64,000 nt of DNA. It comes from Epinephelus fuscoguttatus (Eukaryota > Chordata > Actinopteri > Perciformes > Serranidae). A model generated the notes under the pieces. That model saw only the letters and a list, made by a program, of their open reading frames with translations. It did not search any database and was not told the DNA's origin. How positions within the stretch are numbered: the stretch's first letter is position 1; the number at the start of each line of letters is the position of its first letter. The stretch lies in the NCBI RefSeq assembly GCF_011397635.1, contig NC_064770.1:25681103-25745102 (forward strand). The letters are read 5' to 3'. Of the stretch, positions 45,297 through 54,793 are shown one piece after another. The position numbers were made by a program, and so were the translations under genes.

Positions 45297-46359
45297 CCGA
45301 GGCGAGTGTTTAGCAGCGTTGTTCACAAGGCTTCAAAGTCTCTCTGAGGTAGAGCTGAGCATTCTGTATGAGTCATCATCCCTCCACCTCCTCCTCATTA
45401 CTCTTCCCTCCGTCTCTCTCCAGTTGTTCCTTCATGAAGCTACAGCCAGGCTGATGGCGGGGGCCAGTCCCACCCGCACACATCAGCTCCTGGATCGCTC
45501 GCTGCGACGCAGGGCAACGCCCGGAGCCAAGACAGGTGTGTGTGGATGTAGTTTTGTTGGGTTTTATTTTTTCATCAGCTCCGCACGAGTAATTCTGTCT
45601 GCAGGTGGAATTGTTTTTTGAGCTTTTTTGCTGCTTTTGATATTTAGATTTTTGTGTGTGTGTAATTGCTGTATCTGCTGTTCACGCATTGCCTGTTCAA
45701 CCTCATGAATGTGGCAACATCATTTGTGACTGATAAGATGAGTCCAGGCTCTCAGTGTCTGTTTATTGTGCTGTTTTAGGTAACACCTTGTTTTTAAGAG
45801 TTAAATTTGTACCAAGCTGCAGTTCGGTTGCACTAAAGCAGATTTAAAACCTACTAATAAACTTCAACTGTAGATGCTGCCGTTCGCTAAGCATCAGTTT
45901 GTAGGTTTGTGTCTTCTGCCAACTTTTAAATAAAACTTGTAGAGAGCTGAGAGACACTGAATGGCCGTAATCAGTTGCACTTATCTCAACATCTCCTTTG
46001 CCCAATTGTCCACGACACTAAATCCCATCAGTAATTAAACAATAAGCAGCTGCAGTCTGCCATTGGTGGCTGATGACATCAAAAATCTCACCCGAAAACA
46101 CCGCGGTAACAACATCCTTTGTGTCTTTCTGTGTGCAGAGGAGTGCGAGACGCGGCCAGGCCAGCGGGAGCAGGCTGAGGCAGTGATGCTGGCGTGCCGC
46201 TACCTTCCCCCCTCCTTTCTGTCGGCTCCTGGCCAAAGGGTGGGCATGCTGGCGGACGCGGCTCGCACCCTGGAGAAGCTGGGAGACAAGAGGACCCTCC
46301 ACGACTGCCAGCAAATGATCATCAAGCTGGGCAGCGGCACCACCGTCACCAACAGCTAG
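32306..46359 (+). CDS. srebf1: Sterol regulatory element-binding protein 1
   Basis: SREBP-1 is an ER membrane precursor released by S1P and S2P to activate fatty-acid and sterol genes. Exons: 32306-32411, 35737-36333, 37806-37981, 38147-38284, 38384-38602, 38722-38836, 39090-39247, 39382-39598, 39684-39868, 39963-40224, 40508-40674, 41048-41216, 41337-41445, 41678-41787, 43002-43134, 43280-43445, 44572-44787, 45424-45535, 46139-46359; total 3576 nt, 1191 residues, all GT-AG. The acidic N-terminus is long (1a-like). Exon 2 has a PQ repeat. The bHLH-zip (about 380-452) has the SREBP-specific tyrosine in [16 protein letters not shown] matches the Fbw7 phosphodegron. Two membrane segments (about 527-546 and 586-610) flank a luminal loop with GRTML, an RxxL S1P site. 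The C-terminal Scap-binding domain ends [13 protein letters not shown]. Synteny and sequence favour srebf1 over srebf2. Human SREBP-1a has 1147 residues. Confidence 0.97.
33527..33550 (+). promoter_or_regulatory. Intronic NF-Y plus SRE-like pair in srebf1 intron 1
   Basis: An inverted CCAAT box at 33527-33531 is followed 10 bp later by ATCACCTCAT (33541-33550), eight of ten matching SRE-1. The surrounding 33350-33560 is GC-richer than the rest of the intron. This may be an internal control element or part of a repeat. Confidence 0.3.
34100..34870 (-). pseudogene. Truncated LINE-1-like retrotransposon, 3' end of ORF2
   Basis: Read on the minus strand, the segment encodes [20 protein letters not shown] then [20 protein letters not shown] and [15 protein letters not shown], which resembles the C-terminal part of fish L1/Tx1-type ORF2. 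The frame then shifts near 34540 and continues as [15 protein letters not shown]. Only this terminal part remains, as expected of 5'-truncated LINE insertions, and it is disrupted. It lies antisense in srebf1 intron 1. No poly-A tail or target duplication was resolved. Confidence 0.75.
37109..37391 (-). mobile_element. MITE of the TTAAAGG...GTGTGTAGGATTT family, minus-strand copy
   Basis: Read in reverse complement, the element starts TTAAAGGAGCAGTGACTGGG, contains GGGCTACTGTAGAAACA and ACAACGATTCTTTATTTC, and ends near CTAAATCCTTCACACTA. The same ordered blocks occur at 47931-48431 and 53359-54104. This copy lies in srebf1 intron 2 and has lost part of its interior. Confidence 0.75.
38072..38140. 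repeat. (TG)n microsatellite at the 3' splice site of srebf1 exon 4
   Basis: About 69 bp of TG dinucleotides, with one TATG interruption, end 6 nt before the exon 4 start; only TTCTCAG intervenes. Length polymorphism here could affect recognition of the acceptor. Confidence 0.95.
41850..42960 (+). other. srebf1 intron 14 with a repeat fragment
   Basis: A stretch at about 41870-42130 with GGGTAACTCGCAACAAAACC and CACGGGTCGGGTCATGG resembles the GC-rich repeat nested at 23820-24235. The rest carries short GT tracts and a TTTG tetranucleotide run at 42930-42957. No exon was seen. Confidence 0.4.
43786..43870 (+). ncRNA. mir33: microRNA precursor mir-33
   Basis: The 5' arm at 43799-43819 begins GTGCATTGTAGTTGCATTGC, identical to vertebrate miR-33a over these 20 nt. 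The 3' arm at 43839-43860 (CAATGTACCTGCAGTGCA and onward) is the partly complementary star strand. A loop of about 19 nt separates them and the flanks (GAGCTGTG, CACAGAGCTG) extend the stem. The precursor lies on the sense strand in srebf1 intron 16, so it is probably processed from the srebf1 primary transcript. In mammals miR-33 copies lie in SREBF1 and SREBF2 introns and repress ABCA1 and other sterol-efflux and fatty-acid oxidation genes. Confidence 0.95.
45241..45294. repeat. (CA)n microsatellite in srebf1 intron 17
   Basis: About 26 uninterrupted CA units, 130 bp upstream of exon 18. Short frames across it (poly Thr-His or Cys-Val) are artefacts of the repeat. Confidence 0.95.
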
Positions 46360-47895
46360 AGAGACGGGAGGGGCTGAGGGACATGCATGGACACTGTATA
46401 TAGAAACATCTCTAAAATACACAAACAGATGGGAAAAGAAACCCCCGCAGACACAACAACCACACGGCCTCTGGCATTTTGGCGTGCAGCTATTGAACAG
46501 ATTTATTAAACTCTACAGATTCATATCAAAGTGACAGGATTTTTCTTCATGGACTGTCCCTCCCACCACCTCAACCCCCCCATCAGGAAGCACTTGTAGA
46601 GTTCGCACTCTTGTTGCTATGGATTATTACCATAATAAAGGAGGCATTTTTTTTCCTCAGTTACCGAGCTGAATCCCCTCGTGAGATTGCAGTGCCGCAG
46701 TTTGACCACAGAGAGGAGCCATCACGTCCTCTTAGTGGACGATTCAGTGTGAATGATGTGAGTGTGTGTGAAGCATGACAGAGATATTTGCCCTGCACTT
46801 GTTCAGTATAGTCCCACCCCCGATCTTTTTGACAGAGATGCACCTTCTGCAAGCCAGGAGTACCCAGTGGGTTGGAGTGCCTGATTGGCTGCAGAGTGAG
46901 GTGTCTCGTGTTCGTGGGAGGAAGAGGACCAAACTCAGATTGGTCTGACCGTGGGCTCGTTCGGTGGGAAGCCACTCTGCAGGTTCAAATAGTGTTAAAG
47001 TCGAATCACGTTTTTACTGTTGATAATCTGAGGAGAGGTGACCCGCTCTACGAGCTCCGTGTCTATCTGCACTAGCCCTGCGAGGCTTATTTCAATGAGA
47101 TAGTAAACATGGCTTTATGAAGTTATTTTCATAGGTCATTTCTTGTTTTGCTGTGTACATATTTTAAAATGTATTTATAATCTGAACTTTGATTAAGCAG
47201 TATTTTGCATAAGCAGAGTGATAAATGCTTATTTTCTTCCCCTGAAACCTGTTTTTATCTGGTAGCTTTTGACCGGGGCCCAAATAATGTAGTTACTGTA
47301 CTGTGTTGCCATGCCGACGGCCGTCAAAATGTAGACGGTATCAAGTTATTTGCGTCACGTCGTCTGACTCGATTGACCTTTTGCACTGTTGCACACGTAT
47401 GCAACTATGATATGAAAATTGGCAGCGCCCAATTCTGGCATCACCAACAGACAGCTGAAACTCTCAACGTGAACCTTGGGCACTTTTGCAACAAGTTACA
47501 TAACGACAGACAATTTCAAAATCATTTTTTTTCCAAAGAGGGCCTGTAGAGAATCTCCTGGTTTTCCTTTGTAGCTCCATTATGAAGAGCAACGCATGCT
47601 CTTTCAGTTATTGTAGTTTCATGCTCCTAGAGAACCACCATTTCTTGATTTTTAAAGACTGTAAAAAAAGAAAAAAGACTTTGGCATGTGTGTTTGTCCC
47701 AGGACCAGTATGTTTTTTTTATAGTGCGTCTCTAATGTGAAAGACTGAAAGACGTTAGATTGAGATGAATGAGTCGCAGCCATGTCTAAAGGTTTTATTC
47801 ATGTGTTCTTTCACTGACATCTTTTCATCTCTTCCGTGTTCTTTGGTTTCATCCTTTTATGATGTAAATATTAAAGCCTTTTGTAAAGAAGAATA
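46360..47895 (+). other. srebf1 3' UTR
   Basis: Two polyadenylation signals follow the stop codon: AATAAA at 46634-46639, giving a UTR of about 0.3 kb, and ATTAAA at 47870-47875, giving about 1.5 kb. A T-rich stretch follows the first. No further coding exon is evident. Confidence 0.55.
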
Positions 47896-47930
47896 CAGTG
47901 TTTACTGTCGTGCTTTCTGTTTTCAAAGGT

Positions 47931-48431
47931 GCAGTGTGTAAGATTTGGCGGGATTTAGTAGCATTTAGGAGAGGATTGCAGATTTCAACCAGCCGAAACT
48001 TCCTCTGACTAGAATTCTTACTTGTTGACACAGGATAAAACAGTTCAACATTGCAAATCAGCATTTGTAGCCCAGCTCCTGAGCATTTGTGCTCACCTTT
48101 TTTCTCTAGTAACTTGAGATCCAGATGTTCAAGAGGTTTTTACCAGGAGCTGAATCATCCACAGAGGTCTCTTCCTCTCCAAATTCAAACTGGTCATGGA
48201 GGTGCGAAAGGCCCTATCTAGAGCCAGTGTTTGGTTTGACTGCTCTGGGCTACTGTAGAAACATGGCCGTACAACATGGCAATCTCCTTAACACGAGGAC
48301 CCACTCCCTACATTAATATAAACTGCTCATTCTAAGGCAGGTAAACACAATGATTCTTATTTTCAGGTGATTATACGCTAAAGAAAACACTTACATATAT
48401 CCCCCTAAATCCCACACACTGGACCTTTAAT
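47931..48431 (+). mobile_element. MITE of the TTAAAGG family, plus-strand copy
   Basis: The left end AAAGGTGCAGTGTGTAAGAT and the right end, AAAGGTCCAGTGTGTGGGAT in reverse complement, are near-perfect terminal inverted repeats. Internal landmarks GAGGTTTTTACCAGGAGCT, GGGCTACTGTAGAAACATG and ATGATTCTTATTTTCAGG recur in the copies at 37109-37391 and 53359-54104. At about 500 bp it is the most complete copy in the window. It lies in the gap between the convergent srebf1 and rai1 genes. Confidence 0.85.
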
Positions 48432-48789
48432 ATCAGAAGAGACACTTTGAAATATGGCTGTAATGATGGGATGTGTTAAAATGACTGTGATAATGTAAGA
48501 TTTCACTTTTTTGACTCACCGTGGTTACTTTTACTCGGCTAGCACACAAGATATGCTAATCCAGATGTGTCTTCAGTGTGTCAGTGCGCGTTCAGTAAAG
48601 ACAAAAAGAGCAGGCGTTGGTCATAGCAGCATTGAAAGGTGCTGGTATATTTGACATTGGCGTTACAAAAAACATTTCAAACAAAGTGATGCTGTGTCAT
48701 CGATTCCAAACAAATAGACATGAAAATCAATAAAACGGCATGCTCCAACTTATGACAAGTGACATTCCCAAAAAAGGTCCTTATTTTTT

Positions 48790-49874
48790 TTTTCATCAAT
48801 GGATTCTTTTAATAACATTTTATAAGCAATAACATATTCCATTTTATAGAAAATAAACATCTCTAGGAAATACTATACACAATTATATTAGTACATCACA
48901 TCTTACATTTAAACAGCATCAAATACTTATATACACCATTAAATAATGAGCTTCATAAAAGAGAATGTTTGGTGTGGAGTTTTTGCACTTTCTTTTATGC
49001 TCTAATACTTAAATATGTCTCCTTTTGATATGACCAGTACTTAAACCGACACCCCGTGCAGGGCGCTGTTACATAGCATGGAAGAGTGAAAGAGGCTACA
49101 TTTGAGATACACAGACAGGTGTGTTATGAGATCTGAATGTTTATCTTTCCACGCTGCTGTGGGAGGTGAAATAATCATACATAATGGCAATGTTGAACAG
49201 TAATACTTCTGAACTGTACATAGATATGAAGTGAGATGACCTGACTCCCGGTTGGACCCTTGGAGCCCTGATCTGCAACCTGTCGAGTGATGATGGCGTC
49301 TACTGTACATACTGAATGTGCACACAGGTGAGATTGATTTTTTTTTTCTTCCTTTTTTTAAATTTCTGAATAACACAAAGCCTGACATATACCAAGGGTG
49401 ACGCAATGATGTCGTATAGTCATAATGCACATCAAAATACATCTCCGAAGATAAGAGCATTATAGTAAAATACTGCGTCCGTTTTTTTTCTTAACTCTTC
49501 GATATCAGAATATTTAGAACCTGTAAAGCACGTCATCATGTACAGTTTCCTTTTTTGTTTCGTTTTGTCTCTTGTTTTTAAACACAAACACGCACATTGA
49601 GATAGTACATCCAGTGGTTGGCTGCTGCTTTTCTGATGCAATGACATCTTGGATTGGAGATGAACTTCTTCGCTCACACAGACACGTAATAACACACAAA
49701 CACACTGATGATGTGGCTGTAGAATGACAATGTGATTATCACACATACGCGCGCACAGACACACACTCACGCACGCGCACCTCTTGGCCCACAGACAAGG
49801 TGGCCAGAGGGATGTTCCTGTCCAATCAGTGTCCGCCAGGTGTCTGAATATGATAGCAACCCATCCGAAGGCAG

Positions 49875-49929
<55 letters not shown>

Positions 49930-50326
49930 TCCTCGCTCTGCATTTCAAACAGCCCCCCTGTGCACTGGGCTCTAGGCACACAGTCTCTAAAGCGCAGTCT
50001 ATCCTCCTGTTAAACAGTGCCGCTGCCTTCTGCCTTCCAGTGAGGGGCTCAGTTGAGAAAACACATTTCCAGGCCGGGTTCAGGGAGCAGCTATTCTCTG
50101 CGGCGCCATCCTCCAGGGTTTGTATTGCTCCTAGCTCCGGCTCAGCGCAGCCTTTTACCCTCCCCCAGCCCCACTGGCTGATGTGCCTGTCCGTCATCAG
50201 TCATCACCGTGTTTTTTTTAGGGTATAGGTGGCTGTTGGACAGCATCTTTGTTTGCCTTGCTTTATAGGTGATGCTTTCCTGGCTGAGAGGTGGTGTTGG
50301 TGGTGGAGGTGATGAACTGGAATATC
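48790..50326 (-). other. rai1 3' UTR (extent inferred)
   Basis: Downstream of the rai1 stop codon no further coding sequence is visible. An ATTAAA on the minus strand at 48813-48808 could end the transcript near 48790. A long CA tract at 49877-49928 lies within. The UTR limits are inferred only. Confidence 0.35.
49877..49928. repeat. (CA)n microsatellite in the rai1 3' UTR
   Basis: About 26 CA units; on the rai1 transcript strand this reads as UG repeats. Confidence 0.95.
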
Positions 50327-53300
50327 TTACAGGTCCTGTCGAAGAAGGGAAAAGAGACCGACATGAATTCAAGTCACAAACACATGTAGAGGATGAAGAG
50401 TATGAGCTGCGCCAGAGGGCATGGGTGTAGATTTCAGGGGGCACGCAGAGGACACGTCCCCAGTGGTGTAGTGGAGGGCAAGTTTACGGGATATTCCTCC
50501 CTCTTTTTCTGGCTGTTTACAGTATATCCAACTACCAGCCAATAAGCCATTGGAAATAACAGGAGAGTATACCCACTTCCTCCTTGCTAACCTTCCCATC
50601 TATCGAGTCGTACACCAGAATGTAAGAACTAAGCCTGAAGTTTTGAGGTCTTCCCTCTGTGACTGCAGCATTGACCTCAATACTGCAGAGTATGAGCCTT
50701 TTCAGCAGTGACCAGCAGCTCAATAGCTCATTCTGTCAGTTGGTTGATTGGTTGGTCAGTCAGTTGGTTGATTGGTTGGTTGGTCAGTCAGTTGGTTGGT
50801 TGATCCACAAAAATATCCCCACCCTTTGACAGCCACAGTTTTTGCCCTAGAAGGCTGATATGTGGCGTGGAGGTCAAGTCTGTGTGTGTTTGTGTTCATG
50901 CAAAGTGGCTATGAGGTGGTGGTGATGGGGGCAATGGGAGTGGTCTATGGCAGAAAGGCGCAAACCTTCACACACTTGCTCAAGATTTTGTGGAAAGACT
51001 GGTCACACACTGTTCATGCCAGCTGGCAAAAAGGGGACATGTGTCACAGCTATTACAAATTTGCACTCATTGTTCTATCGGAACAATTATACCGCAGGTG
51101 GGAGCTTACGTGCACATGCTGCACATGCGTCTTTGTGCGCGAGGGTTTCTGTGCGGTTCTGCAGACATGAAAGCGAGCTGGCTGCAGTGTGCAGGAGTGG
51201 GGAGATGGATGCAGCTGGCCAGTGAACCAGCTCCACGTGAAAGACACAGCGGGAACGCCTACTAATTGCGCTGGTGTGGTGGCGGCGGTGGTGGTGGAGC
51301 GCTTTCTTTCCCCTTATCCTCCTCTGCAGCCCCTCAGTATCTCTCGTTCACCCTCTCCGTCTTTCTCTCTGAGCTGCCAGTTGCCCATCCTTATGGCCTG
51401 GACTCAGACCAGCAGCTTTGCTCTCTGTCTTTTATCTCTCCCTCTTTCTTTCCTCTCTTTCTGTTTACCTCCCCAGAGTAGCTCTCATTCTTTTAAACCT
51501 TCAATCTCACTTGTTTTTTTTTTTCTCAGTTTCTCCATCACCAAGCGCTGCCTGTCTCTCTGGTTGCCCTTCTTTTCTCTGTCTATCCCTGTCTCTTTCG
51601 TGCTGTCGCTCTCTGATGTAACTGCCCCCATTCGTCTTTTGTTCCCACTCAGCCGCTGCACAAAACTGTTTTTTTTTCCATCCCTCTGCCTGTCTCTCTC
51701 TCCCCGCTCACTGTGTGTATACGTGTGTGAGCTTACAGGTAACCTGTTAATGAACCTGTGTGGACGCACACAGTGTGTGTCCCTTAGCTCTGGAGAAGCC
51801 ACAGCTGAAGGCAACATGTGTGTGCGATCACATCGATATGTGTGTTCCAGCCCTGAAACCAAGCGAACGCAGGCAGAGGGAAAATTTCAGAGGGGGACCC
51901 ATGGGTGGGGTGGTTGTGTGTGTGTATGTGTGTGCGTGTGTGTATGTGTCTGCTCTTCCCTTTGATTAGGCTGCTCAGCGTAAATTGGCGCGGCACAGAC
52001 CCACACACATACAGACCTTCAGATCCCTCAGCTGATGACAGCTCTGCCTCAGCCCGCTAACAACAATCTCTCTGTGTCTTGCTCTCCTTTTTCTCTCTGT
52101 TTCACATACTCTATTTCTGCTGCTTAGACGTGGGAGTTGAGGTGAGGAGAGGCGGGGAGAGGAGATGGGAGAGAAAGAGGGAGGAAGGGATTGAGGAGGG
52201 ATGAAGGGAGGACGACTGAAAAAATGGAAAAAGGGAGCTCGCAGCAGATGAGAGGTGAACAGAGTAAGGGAGCTGGAACAGCAGGGAAGCGCACAGGCAA
52301 AAATAAGGGGTACGGAGTAAAAAAAAAAGAGAGAGAAAAAAGAGAAAAATAACAAGAGAAGGAAGGAGAGAGAAAGGGTGGAGAGAGCATGTGGGGAGGA
52401 TAGCAGGCAGTGATGCCGGGTGGGGTGTTTTGATCAGCAGCCAGCTTTTCATCCCTGTCAGTCTGCACAGAGGAGAACAGGAAAAGAAGAGGGAGAGAGG
52501 GAGAGATGCAGAGAGGGGAGGGAGGGAGGAACGGAGGCTACTGCCACTGCTGCCTCAATGCACCGCTGCTCCCTGCTGAATGTCAGCATCTCTCCCCCTC
52601 TACTCCCCCCCTCTCCCTCTGCATTTGACCTTCCTCTGTGCGCTGCAGTGTAGACACGCCACCAGCAGATGGCGTCTCTATACACGAAAGTTGTGGAGTG
52701 GACTGATCATAATAAGACAAAAACAGTGGCCTGTTGTAATTGCAGTGGTCTGCAGTCATAACACAGCATGCTGAGTGACAGTAATACACAAAAGGCGCAT
52801 AACTAAGTGTTTACACAGCTACTGTTAGTTGATACGGGTTCAGCCTGCCAAGGTCATTGGGTACATATTGATTTGGTAACAAAACACCAGTCAGTCCAAG
52901 ATGAGATCCAGACCGTCTTGGCATGGGCGTGATAGGGTACTTGATACAAGTGTACAATGAACACCAGCCCGAACCCTCGTGTTTCCCCCTTTGAGTCTTT
53001 CTCTGTTTTACAAGAGCTGACAATTGTGTTTTCTGTTCTGCACTGTATCATCTATCCAGCCACGGTACCGCTGCTTGTGACAGCAATGTGTGAACTCAAT
53101 TTTTTTCTGAGCTGTGGAGAGGGATGGGTATGGAGGAAAAAACATGCACAGCGATTCTTGGAGCAGAGAGGCTGTAAGTGTTCTAATGGGAAGACAAACG
53201 TATGCATTCCTGCGGTACATTAACATATATGAAATCGCTAATGTCTTATAGGTTGTTACCCTGGGAGATGCTAAATGATCTTCATATATTCCACCCTCCT

Positions 53301-54757
53301 TTCTTATATGCATGACTTACTGTTAAAGCAGGGTGCAGTAATAATTTGGTGAAAGATTTTAAAGGAGCAGTGTGCAGGATTTAGTGGCAGCTAGCAGTAA
53401 AGACTCTAGCTGAAACTTCTCCTACATGCCAAGCGTGAACTGCTGTTTAGATTTCCTTCAGTTGTCATTGTTCAGGAGGTTTTTACCAGAAGCTTAATTA
53501 TCTGCAGAGGTCTCCTCCTCTTTAAAACAAACAGACCAGGTGCTTAAAACCAGTAAAAATACGAATAAAGGGCGCACAGTAGCTAAGTGGTTAGGGTGGG
53601 CATCCCATATACAGGCCGCAGGTTGGATTCTAGCCTGCAGCAATTTGCTGCATGTCATCCCCGCTCTGTCTCCCCTTTTCGCACTTAATCTGGCCTGTCA
53701 AATAAAGGCAAAACCCCCCCAAAAAATCTTTAAAAAATACTGAATAAAGCAATTTCATGTTAAAAAACAATGTTTCACCAACACTGTTTGGCTTGTCCAG
53801 GCAGGTCACTAGCCCTGCACAAATATTCGGCCTGTCGTGGAGGGTCTGCTACATACAGTGGTTGTCATGTAATGGCCCCGTCTAGAACCAGTGTTTGGTG
53901 TGTGTGTTACACTGGGCTACTGTAGAAACATGGCATTGCAACATGGCGGACTCCGTGGATGAGGACCCGCTCGATATGTGGAAACAAACGGCTCATTCTA
54001 TGGCAACGAAACCATGACAATTCTTATTTTTAGGTGATTAAACACTGAAGAGAACACACTTGTGCCAACATGTCCCCCGAAATCCTACACACTGGACTTT
54101 TAAACTCTCAAAAGGAATAGCAGAAGGCCTGATATGCATTTATTCGCTAGTTTTAAAGCTTTCGTTTTCTTACCTCGTGTTTAGGACATTTGATGGAGAA
54201 GTCATCCTCGTGGAATGTGCAGCCTGGCCAGAGACAGAGAAAAGTAGAAGAAGGGAGAGGATAAGCTACAGCGTCGCAGACAGACAATTACAATGAATGA
54301 AACAAATAGTGTGAGGCGGATGCACACAACTCCCCCCCCCCGCCCCCAAAAACCCCTTGAAAAATTCAGATAAATGACAAAGACGTGGGGTTAAAATGAA
54401 AAATGAGCAAGAACGAGAGAGAGCAAGAGAGCAACAGAAGAAAGGGAGAGACTGAGTGGATGAGTTGCGATGCAGGCAGGCAGTCAGATATGGCTGGTGC
54501 ACTCAGCAGGATTAAAAAGGGCCTCGCTCTGCTCCCTGTGCTGGCTAGGCAGACGTGGCAGGCCTTCTAATCCTCACACTGTACTTCCTTGGCATGAGGT
54601 AACGTAAGGGGAACACATGTGCTGACACAGAGACACTCACTTATATTGACAACAACGACCAGGGACACACACACACACACAAGCACTGAAGGCAACGTGC
54701 TTGTAAGACGCACATAGAGAAGCATCCGAACCAGCAGGAAGGCACACACATACATGC

Positions 54758-54793
<36 letters not shown>

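Larger units (their letters stand above)
50336..54173 (-). other. Last rai1 intron
   Basis: This 3.8-kb intron separates the penultimate exon from a nine-nucleotide coding end. It contains a short tandem repeat, two strand-asymmetric blocks and a MITE with a nested SINE. A GT donor (GAG|GTAAGA) and a strong pyrimidine-rich acceptor (CTTTTCCCTTCTTCGACAG) define it. Confidence 0.65.

Noticed and set aside
45068..45347. Open frames encoding poly Cys-Val or Thr-His
   Set aside because: They are translations of a CA microsatellite. The same applies at 49732-50013, 54567-54870 and 63692-63940.
52111..52468. Two overlapping minus-strand open frames rich in Pro, Ser, Leu and Phe
   Set aside because: They come from the polypurine/polypyrimidine block, whose skewed composition lacks stops; no conserved motif.
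53571..53650. Possible tRNA gene suggested by A and B boxes
   Set aside because: No complete cloverleaf or anticodon arm; the A-rich tail and target duplications show a SINE.
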